Shown: positions 20,306-30,373, counted from the stretch's first letter. The stretch: DNA of 64,000 nt from an uncultured Holophagaceae bacterium (GCA_903857495.1 CAIOFF010000066.1:1-64000), one strand, 5' to 3'. The notes: generated from the letters alone by a model not told the origin. Program-made: numbers and translations.

Positions 20306-22464
20306 GGCTGCTCCCGGAGCGGGGGGTTGTGGGACAGCAGGTAGTGGCTCCAGACCAGGTAGGCCCGGGTCAGGTCCGTCATGTGCCGGGCGCGCGCCTG
20401 CTCCTGGGCGGACAGGTCCACGGGGGTCTTCGCCTGGACGTCGAAGAGCCTGGCGCGGCCATCGGTCTCGACGTTCAGGTAGCGGTCGCCCTGGAGGAGA
20501 CCCGTGCGGGGCGGTCGCCTGAAGGTCGTGAAGGTGAAGGCGGCGCTGTCGGCGGCGAAGCTGGGATCGAGCAGGTCATGGCCCAGGGTCTGGGTCCAGA
20601 AGGACTGGCCCATGAGGCTCAGCACCGTCGGCAGGATGTCCGTCTGGGAGCCCACGGTGCTGACCCGCCGGGGTGGCAGCAGGGCCGGGGCGTAGAGGAT
20701 GAGTGGGATGTGGTGGATCGCCAGGGTCAGGTCGCCGAACCGGGGATCGGTGCTGCCGCGGGGGATGCCATGGTCGGCCCACAGCACGAAGATCGTGTTG
20801 GCGAAGTAGGGGGACTTCCGGGCCTGCTCGAAGTAGCGCTCCAGGGCGTGGTCCATGAGGCGCACCGCGTTGAACTCTGCCAGCCCCTCGAAGCCGCTGG
20901 CCTTGAGGGTCGCCGTGTCCACGGTGGCGGGGTGGAACTCCGTGTGGTGCTTCGGAATGGTGAAGGGCGGGTGGTTGCCGCTGGTCTGCACGTAGGCCAG
21001 GAAGGGCGCCTTCCGGGTCGCCAGGACCGCATGGGCCTCCTGCAGGAGGTCCACATCCGAGATGCCCCACACGTCCACGACGGGGCTCTTGAACTCGCCC
21101 TCCTCGTGCAGGTGGAGGTCCTTCAGGTTGTTCTTGAGGGCGGCCCGGATCTGGGCCCAGTTGGCGCTGCCGCCCAGGAAGTAGTCCTTCTCGTAGTCGG
21201 CCAGCGCCGACAGCGGCGTGTGCTGGTTGACCATCAGGGGGTTGCGGGTGGCGTTCTGCGTGCTGCTGACATCGGGGGTGCCGAACAGGGTCGCGAACAT
21301 GGAGCGGCTGGTGTTCTCCATCACCACGTTGAAGTTCTCGAAGTAAACGCCGCCCTTGGCCAGGCTGCCCAGGAAGGGCGTGGGGTCCAGGGCGTTCCCG
21401 CCGGGCGAGGTCTTGAAGGCCGCGAGGCTCTCGAGCTGGATGAACACCAGGTTCGGGCGCCCGCTCACCTGCGGCCGGGCCTGGATGTGCCGCTTCAGGG
21501 TGGGATTGCCCTGGGCGTCGAAGGCGGGGGCGATGCCGAAGTGCTCGGCCAGCACGGCGTGGCTGGCCTTCACCGCGGCGAGGTCGAAGCCCTCGTCCAT
21601 CTCCTCCAGGTTCTCCAGGAAAAAGAGCACGGGATTCAGGGCGAGCTGGGCGTGGAAGCCGTTCCGGGCCTCGAAGGCCTCGCCCCAGCGCAGGGGGTAG
21701 CGGCTCCACTTGCCCCACATGCAGGCGAGCAGGAAGACGCTGACCAGGACCCGCGCCAGCACGCGGCGGGACCGGTGCTCGGGGACCGCGGCCAGCCCGC
21801 CCCGGAACAGCGCCGCCAGACCGCCAAGGGCCAGGGCCAGCAGCGCCAGCAGCAGCACAGTCAGCCAGACCACCGGGTAGCTCTGCCAGATCATCTGCAG
21901 GCTGAGGCTCGCGTTCTGCAGGAACATCAGCATGGTGCCGTTCAGGCGCGTGTGGATGTAGGCGAAGGTGCCGAAGTCGAAGAAGTAGACGAGCACCGTG
22001 GCGGCGAAGGCCAGCAGGGCGAAGGTCAGCCAGGTCCGCAGGGCGCCGCGGCTGGTCTGGAGGCCATGGGCCTTGAACAGGCCCCGGTAGCATCCCGAGA
22101 GCGTCAGGAAGACCAGCAGCCAGGGCCGGGCCTTGAGGTCGTCCACCATGGCGATGACGACCATGACCGCGTAGACCGCCAGGGTGAGGGCCAGCCAGGG
22201 GGTGGCGAGGCGGTCCCGCCAACCGGAGACGTTCCCGCCGGTGCCGTTCTTCAGCAGCAGCCAGCCGGGCACCAGCAGGATGGCCACCCAGCGGGCGTCG
22301 AACTTCAGGCCCAGGTAGAGCGCGTGGCGGACCTCGGCCGTGAGGCCCTCGCCGGGGCTGTGGAAGTGCTGCAGGAAGGCCAGCCGGAACAGGGTCAGCA
22401 GGACCAGGAGCGCCAGCCCGAGAGCCAGGAGGGCCGTGCTTTTGGCGGCGGTCTTTCGGGTCAT
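20302..22464 (-). CDS. LTA synthase-like sulfatase-superfamily membrane protein
   Basis: N-terminal TM region; PNLVFIQLESLAAF, NTSRSMFATLFG, VQTSGNHPPF, FVLWADHG motifs. Confidence 0.9.
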   Translation of the reverse strand: MTRKTAAKSTALLALGLALLVLLTLFRLAFLQHFHSPGEGLTAEVRHALYLGLKFDARWVAILLVPGWLLLKNGTGGNVSGWRDRLATPWLALTLAVYAVMVVIAMVDDLKARPWLLVFLTLSGCYRGLFKAHGLQTSRGALRTWLTFALLAFAATVLVYFFDFGTFAYIHTRLNGTMLMFLQNASLSLQMIWQSYPVVWLTVLLLALLALALGGLAALFRGGLAAVPEHRSRRVLARVLVSVFLLACMWGKWSRYPLRWGEAFEARNGFHAQLALNPVLFFLENLEEMDEGFDLAAVKASHAVLAEHFGIAPAFDAQGNPTLKRHIQARPQVSGRPNLVFIQLESLAAFKTSPGGNALDPTPFLGSLAKGGVYFENFNVVMENTSRSMFATLFGTPDVSSTQNATRNPLMVNQHTPLSALADYEKDYFLGGSANWAQIRAALKNNLKDLHLHEEGEFKSPVVDVWGISDVDLLQEAHAVLATRKAPFLAYVQTSGNHPPFTIPKHHTEFHPATVDTATLKASGFEGLAEFNAVRLMDHALERYFEQARKSPYFANTIFVLWADHGIPRGSTDPRFGDLTLAIHHIPLILYAPALLPPRRVSTVGSQTDILPTVLSLMGQSFWTQTLGHDLLDPSFAADSAAFTFTTFRRPPRTGLLQGDRYLNVETDGRARLFDVQAKTPVDLSAQEQARARHMTDLTRAYLVWSHYLLSHNPPLREQP

Positions 22465-22504
22465 CCGATCAGTCTATCGGGTTATGTGGTAAGTTCGGTT
22501 TCCC

Positions 22505-23485
22505 ATGGACAAGTTTATTCCTACCCTTCTCCTCTTTTCGCTGCCCGCCTCGGGCAAGTCGGAGGTGCGCCGGTACCTGGCGAGCCTGACGGATGTCCAG
22601 TGTCGAGAGGACTTCCACATCGGCCCCACGCTCCAGCTCGACGACTACCCCTACGTCCACCTCATGCACCGCATCGACGATGAGCTGCAGGCGGCAGGAC
22701 TCGGCTATGCCTACTACCACGGGCCCAATCGGCCCTTCCGGGACGAGTGGACCTGGGCCGTCCTCATCGAGCTGCTGAACGACGACTACGCGGACCTCAT
22801 GGCCAGCCGCCAAGTGGCAGTCGCCAGCGCCGCGGAGCACCTCTTCGACCGCCTGGACGCGGCCCACGCCCGGGTGGGCCTGAGCCAGCCCCTGGGCGAG
22901 CTGCCGCACCGGCTCCGCAAGCGTCTGGCCGCCGCCCTGGAGGCCGAGTGCCGGGCCGAGCTGGACGTCCTCAACCGCCAGAACGCCCAGGACAAGACGG
23001 GCCGGACCCTGGTGATCGAGGCCGCCCGCGGCGGCCCCAATGGCTCGGCCTTCCCGCTGAAGCCGCCCCACGGCTACGAGACCGCCTTCCAGACCCTGGC
23101 CCCCGCCATCCTGGAGCAGGCGTCGGTGCTCTATGTCTGGGTGGACCCCGCCGAGAGCCGCCGCAAGAACATCGAGCGCGGCCGGCCCGACGGCCAGGGC
23201 AGCATCCTCCACCACAGCGTGCCCATGGAGGTCATGCTCGGTCAGTACGGCTGCGATGACATGGCCTGGCTCCTGGAGCAGAGTGACCGTCCCGGCACCA
23301 TCCGCGTGGACCGGATCATCCCCACCGCCGACCGCTACGAGGCCCGCACCTACCACCTGCCCGTGGCCCGCTTCGACAACCGGCAGGACCTCACCACCTT
23401 CGTCCGCGAGGACCGGAAGCTGTGGAAACCCGCCGACGTAGACGCCATCCACAGCGGGCTGAAGGCCGCCTTCGATCAGCTGTAG
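22505..23485 (+). CDS. P-loop kinase-like protein of unknown function
   Basis: LLLFSLPASGKSEVRRYL (variant Walker A), 326 aa. Confidence 0.7.
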   Translation: MDKFIPTLLLFSLPASGKSEVRRYLASLTDVQCREDFHIGPTLQLDDYPYVHLMHRIDDELQAAGLGYAYYHGPNRPFRDEWTWAVLIELLNDDYADLMASRQVAVASAAEHLFDRLDAAHARVGLSQPLGELPHRLRKRLAAALEAECRAELDVLNRQNAQDKTGRTLVIEAARGGPNGSAFPLKPPHGYETAFQTLAPAILEQASVLYVWVDPAESRRKNIERGRPDGQGSILHHSVPMEVMLGQYGCDDMAWLLEQSDRPGTIRVDRIIPTADRYEARTYHLPVARFDNRQDLTTFVREDRKLWKPADVDAIHSGLKAAFDQL

Positions 23486-23513
23486 GTTTCCCAACAGTGA
23501 TTGAAAACTGATC

Positions 23514-23592
23514 ACCACCAAGGCACCAAGAAAAGCAGAAACCAGAGCTTCTTGTCTTTCTTGGTGCCTTGGTGCCTTGGTGTCTTGGTGGT
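23514..23592. repeat. Intergenic inverted-repeat element with iterated cttggtgc units
   Basis: accaccaaggcaccaagaaa (23514-23533) versus tttcttggtgccttggtgccttggtgtcttggtggt (23557-23592). Confidence 0.85.
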
Positions 23593-23618
23593 TTGTTTCG
23601 TTTCTTTTCAAGAAGCAA

Positions 23619-24980
23619 TCAGTGCGCGCCTGACCCCGCCTTGGCGCCCCAGATGCGGGTCATGATGAAGGCGCCGATGAGGCTGAAGGGGATGATGGCG
23701 CCGACCCAGACCCAGGCGTGGGTGGGCTGGTGGCTGTGGAGGCCCGCCCCGGCGAGGAGGGGCGTCCCGTCCCAGCCGTAGGTCTTGAGGATCCAGCCCA
23801 GGCCGAAGCCCGTCAGGCCCGAGCCGATGTACTGGATGCCGTCCAGGGCGCCGGTGACGGTGGCGGCGGCCTTGCGCCCGCCGAAGTCCATGCTGGCCGT
23901 GCCGCTGAGCATGCCGTGCACGCCGAAGATGAACATGGCCGTGAGGCCCAGCAGGACCACGGCCCAGATCTGGCCGCCGCGCGTGCCCTGGCCCAGGGTG
24001 AGGCCCAGCAGGACCAGCATGACCACCTGGATCAGGTAGAACACGAAGGCCACGGGGGGGCGCCGGGACTGGAACAGCCGGTCGCTCATCCAGCCGCAGA
24101 GCAGCCCACCCAGGATGCCGCCGCCCATGAAGGCGATGCCCGTCCACCAGAACAGGTGCTCCTTCTTGCCCAGGTGGTAGATCTCCTGCAGGTACTCCGT
24201 GAAGTAGAGCATCACGCCCTGGCGCACGAAGCCCGTGCAGAACTCCGCGAAGATCAGCGCCACGATGATCGGGTTCCGGAACACCCGGCGGATCAGGTCG
24301 CGCAGGGGCAGGGGGGCGTCCTCGGCGAGGTGGGCGTTGGAGCCGTCCCCGGTGTCGAAGTCCGCCAGGCCCGCGTGGCTGGGTCGGTTGCGCACCAGGA
24401 GCCAGTCCACCCCGAACATGAAGGCCATGGCAGCGGCGGGCACGAACCAGATGACCGTCCAGCTGTGGAAGCTGGCCAGCAGCCAGGCGCCGATGGTGGT
24501 GGCCAGGAAATACCCGGAGCTGATCATGGTGCCGAAGATGCCGCCGAAGACGCCCCGTTCCTTGACGTGGAACCAGGTGCTGTTGACCTTCACCACGGAG
24601 AGGGCCCCGAAGCTCTGGAAGTACATGTTCAGGCTCCAGAGCAGGCTCATGCTGAGCAGGATCTGGCTGACGTGGTTGTCCAGGAACATGAACCCGATGC
24701 CCACGTTCACCGCGGCGGCGCCCAGGGCGCCCACCAGGATGGCCTTGCGGCCGCCGAAGTAGTCCGCCAGGGGGCCGTTGAGGGCCACGGACAGGCCGTA
24801 GGTCCAGAAGCCCGCGGTGGCGATGATGCCCATCTGACCCTTGTCCAGGTGGTACCAGGCGCCGATGTCGTTCTTCACGATGTTGAAGTTGTAGCGACCC
24901 ATGTACATGGCCGCGTAGGTCAGCCCCAGGGGGAACCAGTTCAGGAAGCGGCGCAGGCGGAAGGCAGGGGTGTGATTCAA
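23619..24980 (-). CDS. MFS transporter, organophosphate:Pi antiporter-like
   Basis: AAMYMGRYNFNIVKNDI, ATAGFWTYGLSVALNGPLADYFGGRKAI; 12-TM pattern. Confidence 0.85.
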   Translation of the reverse strand: MNHTPAFRLRRFLNWFPLGLTYAAMYMGRYNFNIVKNDIGAWYHLDKGQMGIIATAGFWTYGLSVALNGPLADYFGGRKAILVGALGAAAVNVGIGFMFLDNHVSQILLSMSLLWSLNMYFQSFGALSVVKVNSTWFHVKERGVFGGIFGTMISSGYFLATTIGAWLLASFHSWTVIWFVPAAAMAFMFGVDWLLVRNRPSHAGLADFDTGDGSNAHLAEDAPLPLRDLIRRVFRNPIIVALIFAEFCTGFVRQGVMLYFTEYLQEIYHLGKKEHLFWWTGIAFMGGGILGGLLCGWMSDRLFQSRRPPVAFVFYLIQVVMLVLLGLTLGQGTRGGQIWAVVLLGLTAMFIFGVHGMLSGTASMDFGGRKAAATVTGALDGIQYIGSGLTGFGLGWILKTYGWDGTPLLAGAGLHSHQPTHAWVWVGAIIPFSLIGAFIMTRIWGAKAGSGAH

Positions 24981-25050
24981 GGAACCCTCGATCTCTTCTG
25001 GAGTCGGACGGAAGCAGCGCCGCCCAGGTGTCGCCCGAGCTGCAATCGCG

Positions 25051-25596
25051 TCATTCGGCCTTGCGGAGGGTCTCGTCCGTGCCCGTCAGCTCCCAGGAGC
25101 CCTTGCGGCGCTCGAAGGTGGCGTGCCGGACCTTGAGGTCACCCACCTTCACGTCCGGACGGGCGGCCTGGTAGAGGGGGAACTGGGCCGTGGGCTTCTC
25201 GAGGCGGACCTCGTAGCCCACCCGGGCGCCTTCCCGGGTCTTCTCCAGGGCGAGGGCTCGCACGAAGGTGCCCTCGGCCACGGGGATCTGGAAGCCCTTG
25301 GGGGCGGCCTTCACGAACTTGGGGGCGCCCGGTCGCAGGCGGAAGGTGACCGTATCGCGGACCCCATCCTTCCGGAGGGTGACATCGAACCAGCCCGTGG
25401 GCTCCAGGTTCTCCTTGAGGTCGGTCATGCGCTTGTGGTCGGGCGTGCCCCGCTCGGCGGACAGCTCCAGCGGGACCGTGATGGGGATCATCACGGGGTA
25501 GTTCTTGCGGATCAGGTCCTCGGCCTTGCTGCGATCGAGCTTCGAGCTGCAGGCCAGGGTGAGGAGGAGGACGGGCAGGAGAAAGGCAGGGCGCAT
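25051..25596 (-). CDS. putative lipoprotein
   Basis: MRPAFLLPVLLLTLACSS lipobox; start at 25596 preferred over 25698. Confidence 0.7.
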   Translation of the reverse strand: MRPAFLLPVLLLTLACSSKLDRSKAEDLIRKNYPVMIPITVPLELSAERGTPDHKRMTDLKENLEPTGWFDVTLRKDGVRDTVTFRLRPGAPKFVKAAPKGFQIPVAEGTFVRALALEKTREGARVGYEVRLEKPTAQFPLYQAARPDVKVGDLKVRHATFERRKGSWELTGTDETLRKAE

Positions 25597-25696
25597 GGTC
25601 GATTCCTTTTCGGTTCGAAAAGGATGGTGACACAACTGGGGGTCTGCCTGGAAACCCCGGAGTATCCTATGGCCCCGGCACCGTTGGAGCTTTCCC

Positions 25697-26893
25697 ATGA
25701 ATCCTGGCTATCTGGACCACCTGAATCGCGAGCTTGAGCTGCTGAAGGAGGCGGGGCTCTACAAGACCGAGCGGGTCATCACGACCCCCCAGCAGCCGCG
25801 GCTGACGGCCAACGGCCGGCAGGTGGTCTGCCTCTGCGCCAACAACTACCTGGGCCTGGCCAACCACCCGGCGGTGATCGCGGCGGCCAAGGGGGTCATG
25901 GACGGCCACGGCTTCGGCATGGCGTCGGTGCGCTTCATCTGTGGCACCCAGGACATCCACCGGGAGCTGGAGCTGAAGCTCGCGGCCTTCCTGGGCTTCG
26001 AGGACACGCAGCTGTATTCCTCCTGTTTCGACGCCAACGGGGCCATCTTCGAGGGGCTGCTGGGCGAGGAGGACGCGGTCATCAGTGACGCCCTGAACCA
26101 CGCGTCGATCATCGACGGCATCCGCCTCTGCAAGGCCCAGCGGTTCCGCTACGCCAACTCCGACATGGCCGACCTGGAGGTCCAGCTCCAGGCCGCGGAC
26201 GCTGCCGGCGCCCGGTTCAAGCTGGTGGTCACCGACGGCGTCTTCAGCATGGACGGCTACATCGCCAAGCTGGGCGCCATCTGCGACCTGGCCGAAAAGT
26301 ACGGCGCCATGGTGATGGTGGATGACAGCCACGCCGTAGGCTTCATGGGCGAGCATGGGCGCGGCACCCACGAGCACTGCGGGGTCATGGGCCGCGTGGA
26401 CTTCATGACGGGCACCTTCGGCAAGGCTCTCGGCGGCGCCTCCGGTGGCTACATCGCCGGCAAGCGCGAGGCCATCGAGTGGCTGCGCCAGAAGGCCCGG
26501 CCCTACCTGTTCTCGAACTCCGTGGCGCCCTCCATCGTGGCGGCGACCCTCAGAGTGCTGGACCTGCTGGCGGACAGCGGGGACCTCCTCCAGAAGGTGC
26601 ATGCCAACGCCCGCCGGTTCCGCGCGGGGATGGAAGCCGCGGGCTTCAAGCTGCTGCCGGGCGAGCACCCCATCGTGCCCGTCATGCTCTACGAGGCGCC
26701 CCTGGCGCAGGAGTTCGCCCGCCGCCTGCTGGACGAGGGCGTCTACGTCATCGGCTTCTTCTTCCCGGTGGTGCCCAAGGGCCTGGCCCGCATCCGCACC
26801 CAGCTCTCCGCCGCCCACACCCCCGAGGACATCGACCACGCCATCGCCGCCTTCGCCAAGGTCGGCCGGGAGCTGGGCGTTATTACGTCCTAA
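25697..26893 (+). CDS. kbl: glycine C-acetyltransferase (2-amino-3-ketobutyrate CoA ligase)
   Basis: [45 protein letters not shown]. Confidence 0.95.
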   Translation: MNPGYLDHLNRELELLKEAGLYKTERVITTPQQPRLTANGRQVVCLCANNYLGLANHPAVIAAAKGVMDGHGFGMASVRFICGTQDIHRELELKLAAFLGFEDTQLYSSCFDANGAIFEGLLGEEDAVISDALNHASIIDGIRLCKAQRFRYANSDMADLEVQLQAADAAGARFKLVVTDGVFSMDGYIAKLGAICDLAEKYGAMVMVDDSHAVGFMGEHGRGTHEHCGVMGRVDFMTGTFGKALGGASGGYIAGKREAIEWLRQKARPYLFSNSVAPSIVAATLRVLDLLADSGDLLQKVHANARRFRAGMEAAGFKLLPGEHPIVPVMLYEAPLAQEFARRLLDEGVYVIGFFFPVVPKGLARIRTQLSAAHTPEDIDHAIAAFAKVGRELGVITS

Positions 26894-26975
26894 TTCTTCG
26901 GATCATCCCTGAATTCAGGGAAAGAGTCTCGACACGCCACCCCCAGCCCCGGGGTATTCTCCGTAAGCTCAGGGG

Positions 26976-27088
26976 CAACCACTCTCGCAGAGAAAAGACG
27001 AGGGGAGCGGAGGGGCGCTGAGGGCTGCGAGTTACCCGCTTTTCTCTGCGAACCTCAGCCCTCTCCGCATCCTCTGCGAGAGTGGTTG
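26976..27088. repeat. Long inverted-repeat intergenic element (perfect 17-bp ends)
   Basis: caaccactctcgcagag (26976-26992) / ctctgcgagagtggttg (27072-27088); nested cgcagagaaaag/cttttctctgcg. Confidence 0.9.
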
Positions 27089-27181
27089 CTCTTCCCCCAC
27101 GAGCTGGATGAATCCATGGAGAGCTGGCATGCCCTGAAATCCTGTAAGAACCATTCCCGGAACCCTGGAAGAACTTAGGGC

Positions 27182-27631
27182 TCAGGGTTTTCTCGGTGCC
27201 GTGGCCGCCAGCACCTGGGCGACCAGGAGCAGCAGGCCCAGGTCCCGGAGGAGATCCCGGCGCATGTCGGCCAGCCGCTCGGCTTCGGTGCGGGGGCCGG
27301 CGGTCCCGAAGCAGCCGCAGTCGATGGGGCGGTGCTGGGCGAGGTTGACCGCCAGGGCCAGGCTGAAGGCGAGCAGCAGGGCGCCCACCCACAGGGCCGC
27401 GGCCCGGACCCAGACGCCCGCCAGCAGCGCCAGCCCGCAGAGCAGCTCCAGCCAGGGCAGCACCAGGGCCATGGGATTCAGGGCCAGGGCCGGCACCAGC
27501 TGGTAGGCCCAGATGGCCTTGGCCAGACTCGGCGGATCCCCGATCTTGGGCAGGGCCGCCAGGACGAAGGTCACGCCGAGGATGAGCCGGACCAGCAGCG
27601 TCAGTCGGGGATGCAGCAGCCAGCGGCTCAT
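27182..27631 (-). CDS. DoxX/MauE-like membrane protein
   Basis: RLILGVTFVLAALPKIGDPPSLAKAIWAYQLVP; DCGCFG. Confidence 0.85.
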   Translation of the reverse strand: MSRWLLHPRLTLLVRLILGVTFVLAALPKIGDPPSLAKAIWAYQLVPALALNPMALVLPWLELLCGLALLAGVWVRAAALWVGALLLAFSLALAVNLAQHRPIDCGCFGTAGPRTEAERLADMRRDLLRDLGLLLLVAQVLAATAPRKP

Positions 27632-28281
27632 CGTCCGCCCTTCTCGACCGGGTGTCTTCGGGCCACCCAGTCCGGGTAGCCCTCGCGGTAGATGAGGAGG
27701 TGGAAGTAGCCCTGGGCCAGGAGCTTCTCGGCGAGGAGCTGGGAGTCCCGGCAGTCGCCGCCGCTGCAGTAGATGACGATGGCATCCCCGGCCCCGGGGC
27801 GGCGCTGGGCCTTGAAGTCCAGCAGCTGGTCGTCGAGATCGGCCTCCCAGACCGGGGTGTTCCAGGCGCCCGGGAGGTGGCCTTCGGTGTATTCCCCGCT
27901 GCGACGGGCATCCAGGAAGGGCAGCCCGGCCTGGAAGGCCTGCCAGGCCTCCTGGCTGCTGATCTCGGTGATGGGCGCCGGGGTCGGGGCGGGCTGCGCA
28001 GGCGCGGGGGTCGGTGTGGGCTTGGCCGGGGGCGCCGGGGCTGCGGACTTGGTGCCCTGGGGGGAGGGCTCCGGTCCCGAGGGGCTGCGCTGCGGGATAG
28101 GCTGCTCAGGGTGCTCCGGCACGCCGGGCGGGTTCGCGGGAGAAGGACTCAGCACCAGGGCGCTCCGCCAGGCCAGGCGGCGGGACGGAGCCGCGACCCG
28201 GTTGGCGATAACGGCTGTCAGGAGGGCGATGGCCCCCAGGGTCAGGACGCGGAAGGTGGTCGAGTGCCAGGGCGGTCGCAT
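27628..28281 (-). CDS. membrane-anchored rhodanese-domain protein
   Basis: FLDARRSGEYTEGHLPGAWNTP ... IVIYCSGGDCRDS; ATGA overlap with DoxX-like gene. Confidence 0.85.
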   Translation of the reverse strand: MRPPWHSTTFRVLTLGAIALLTAVIANRVAAPSRRLAWRSALVLSPSPANPPGVPEHPEQPIPQRSPSGPEPSPQGTKSAAPAPPAKPTPTPAPAQPAPTPAPITEISSQEAWQAFQAGLPFLDARRSGEYTEGHLPGAWNTPVWEADLDDQLLDFKAQRRPGAGDAIVIYCSGGDCRDSQLLAEKLLAQGYFHLLIYREGYPDWVARRHPVEKGGR

Positions 28282-28294
28282 GGTCCCGGTCCGC

Positions 28295-28540
28295 TCAGAG
28301 GACGATGTACCGGTAGGTGCCGGGATTCTGCTCTTTCAGGAGGAGCTGAAGGGTCCAGCGGCCGTCCGGGAAGCGCTCGTACATCTCCGCCGTCAGGACC
28401 GACTCCTTCAGCCAGGGCCGGATGTCTTCGTAGCACGCGAAGACTGGCGGCTCCCAGGGCTCCGGCACCCGCACCTGCCGCCCCGAACCGGGCTTGATCC
28501 GGTCCATCAGCAGCGCGAGTCCGGCTTCGGGATCAGGCAT
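28295..28540 (-). CDS. small hypothetical protein (81 aa)
   Basis: ORF in the same orientation directly upstream of the rhodanese gene. Confidence 0.5.
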   Translation of the reverse strand: MPDPEAGLALLMDRIKPGSGRQVRVPEPWEPPVFACYEDIRPWLKESVLTAEMYERFPDGRWTLQLLLKEQNPGTYRYIVL

Positions 28541-28564
28541 TGAGCGGCTCCCAGAAGGAATTCA

Positions 28565-28660
28565 CCAACCACAAAGGGCAAAAGAAATGTTTAACCACAA
28601 AGGACACAAAGATCCCAAAAAAAGGCTCCCGTGAGGGGGTCCTTCTTTGGGGTGTTTTGG
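28565..28660. repeat. Degenerate copy of the aaccacaaaggacacaaag family
   Basis: aaccacaaagggcaaaag and tttaaccacaaaggacacaaagatccc. Confidence 0.65.
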
Positions 28661-28663
28661 GCG

Positions 28664-30373
28664 TTACGCCTCACCAGATTTATAGCCTTCGTCGTGGATG
28701 TCCATGACGGCGCGGCCGGAGGGGTCGGCCATGGTCGCAAAGGCGGCGTCCCAGCGCAGGGCGGTCTCGGTGCTGCAGGCGACGCTGCGCTCGAAGGGGA
28801 CGCAGTGGACGGCGGTGGCACTGGGGAAGTGGTGCTCGAAGAGCTGGCGGTAGAGGTAGGCCTCCTTGGTCTCGGGGGTCTTCACCGGGAAGCGCTCTGC
28901 GGCGCCGGCCAGCATGGTGTCCGTGACCTCCTTGTCCGCGTAGGCCTTCAGGGAGTCGATCCAGGAGTAGCCGACACCATCCGAGAACTGCTCCTTCTGG
29001 CGCCACAGCACCTCATCGGGGATGGCCCCGACGAAGGCCTGGCGCAGCGGCCACTTCTCCATGGGCCTGGGCCGGGGGGCGTTGCGGGGCAGCTTCACGT
29101 CCGGGTTCATGCGCATGGCCACGTCCAGGAAGGCCCGGTCCAGGAAGGGCACGCGGGCCTCCACGCCCCAGGCGGCGCTGGACTTGTTGGCCCGGGTGCA
29201 GTCGTAGAGGTGCAGCTTCTGGAGCTTGCGGACCAGCTCTTCGTGCAGCTCCTGGCCATTGGGGGCCTTGTGGAAGTAGAGGTAGCCGCCGAAGATCTCG
29301 TCCGCGCCTTCGCCGGACAGCACCATCTTGATGCCCATGGCCCGGATCTTCCGCATGAGGAGATACATGGGGGTCGAGGCCCGGATGGTGGTGACGTCGA
29401 AGGTCTCGATGTGGTGGATCACGTCGGAGAGGGCATCCAGGCCCTCCTGCACTGTGAAGTGGATCTCGTGGTGGATGGCGCCGATGTAGTCGGCCACCTT
29501 GCGGGCCGGGGCCAGGTCCGGGGCGCCGACCAAGCCCACGGCGAAGCTGTGGATCCGGGGCCACCAGGCGGGACCTGCGTCGCCCTCCTCCACGCGGTTG
29601 TCCCGGAACTTGGCCGCGACAGAGGAGATGATGGAGGAGTCCACGCCGCCGGAGATGAGCACGCCGTAGGGCACGTCGCACATGAGCTGGCGATGGACGG
29701 CGGCCTCCAGGGACTCGCGCAGGGCGACGGCGTCGTAGGGCTCGGTGGGCACGTAGCCCGGCTCCGCCCAGTCCGGCTGGTAGTAGCGCTGGAAGCCCTT
29801 GTCTGCCTCGTGGCCCAGGAAGTAGGTGCCGGGCGGCACCTCGCGGATGCGATCACAGTGGCCCACCAGGGCTTTCATCTCGGAGGCGACGATGAGGTTC
29901 TCATGCTTGTCCCAGCCCACATAGAGGGGGATGACGCCGATGGGATCCCGGGCGATGAGGTAGGTCTTGCGCTTGGGGTCGTAGAGCACGAAGGCGAAGA
30001 TGCCATTCATGCGGTTCAGGAAGTCCCGGGGCTCCAGCTCGTCGTAGAGGTAGAGGATCACCTCGCAGTCCGACTTGGTCTGGAAGTCGTGGGCCTGGGT
30101 CAGCTCCTCGCGGAGCTCCTTGTGGTTGTAGATCTCTCCGTTGACCGCCAGCACCGTGCCCTTGAGGGTGTCCAGCAGGGGCTGGGCGCCGTGCTCGACG
30201 TCCACGATGGAGAGCCGCTCGTGGACGAGGATGGCCCGCTCATCGCTGTAGATGCCGCTCCAGTCCGGCCCCCGGTGACGGATCTTCCGGGCCATGGCGA
30301 GGGCCTGACGCCGGAGCTCCGCCGGGTTGGACCGCGCCGGATCGATGCCGAGGATGGTGAGGATGCCGCACAT
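28664..30373 (-). CDS. asnB: asparagine synthase B (glutamine-hydrolysing)
   Basis: MCGILTILG N-terminal Ntn Cys; GVLISGGVDSSIIS; LSGEGADEIFGGYLYFHKAP. Confidence 0.95.
   Translation of the reverse strand: MCGILTILGIDPARSNPAELRRQALAMARKIRHRGPDWSGIYSDERAILVHERLSIVDVEHGAQPLLDTLKGTVLAVNGEIYNHKELREELTQAHDFQTKSDCEVILYLYDELEPRDFLNRMNGIFAFVLYDPKRKTYLIARDPIGVIPLYVGWDKHENLIVASEMKALVGHCDRIREVPPGTYFLGHEADKGFQRYYQPDWAEPGYVPTEPYDAVALRESLEAAVHRQLMCDVPYGVLISGGVDSSIISSVAAKFRDNRVEEGDAGPAWWPRIHSFAVGLVGAPDLAPARKVADYIGAIHHEIHFTVQEGLDALSDVIHHIETFDVTTIRASTPMYLLMRKIRAMGIKMVLSGEGADEIFGGYLYFHKAPNGQELHEELVRKLQKLHLYDCTRANKSSAAWGVEARVPFLDRAFLDVAMRMNPDVKLPRNAPRPRPMEKWPLRQAFVGAIPDEVLWRQKEQFSDGVGYSWIDSLKAYADKEVTDTMLAGAAERFPVKTPETKEAYLYRQLFEHHFPSATAVHCVPFERSVACSTETALRWDAAFATMADPSGRAVMDIHDEGYKSGEA

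Noticed and set aside
20191-22683. 830-aa plus-strand ORF
   Set aside because: Antisense to the convincing LTA synthase-like gene; low-complexity translation.
23500-23600. Possible CRISPR-like short iterations (cttggtgc)
   Set aside because: Units of 8-9 nt without spacers, within a hairpin; not a CRISPR array.
26883-27911. 342-aa minus-strand ORF across the repeat element
   Set aside because: Overlaps the DoxX-like and rhodanese genes in another frame; spurious.
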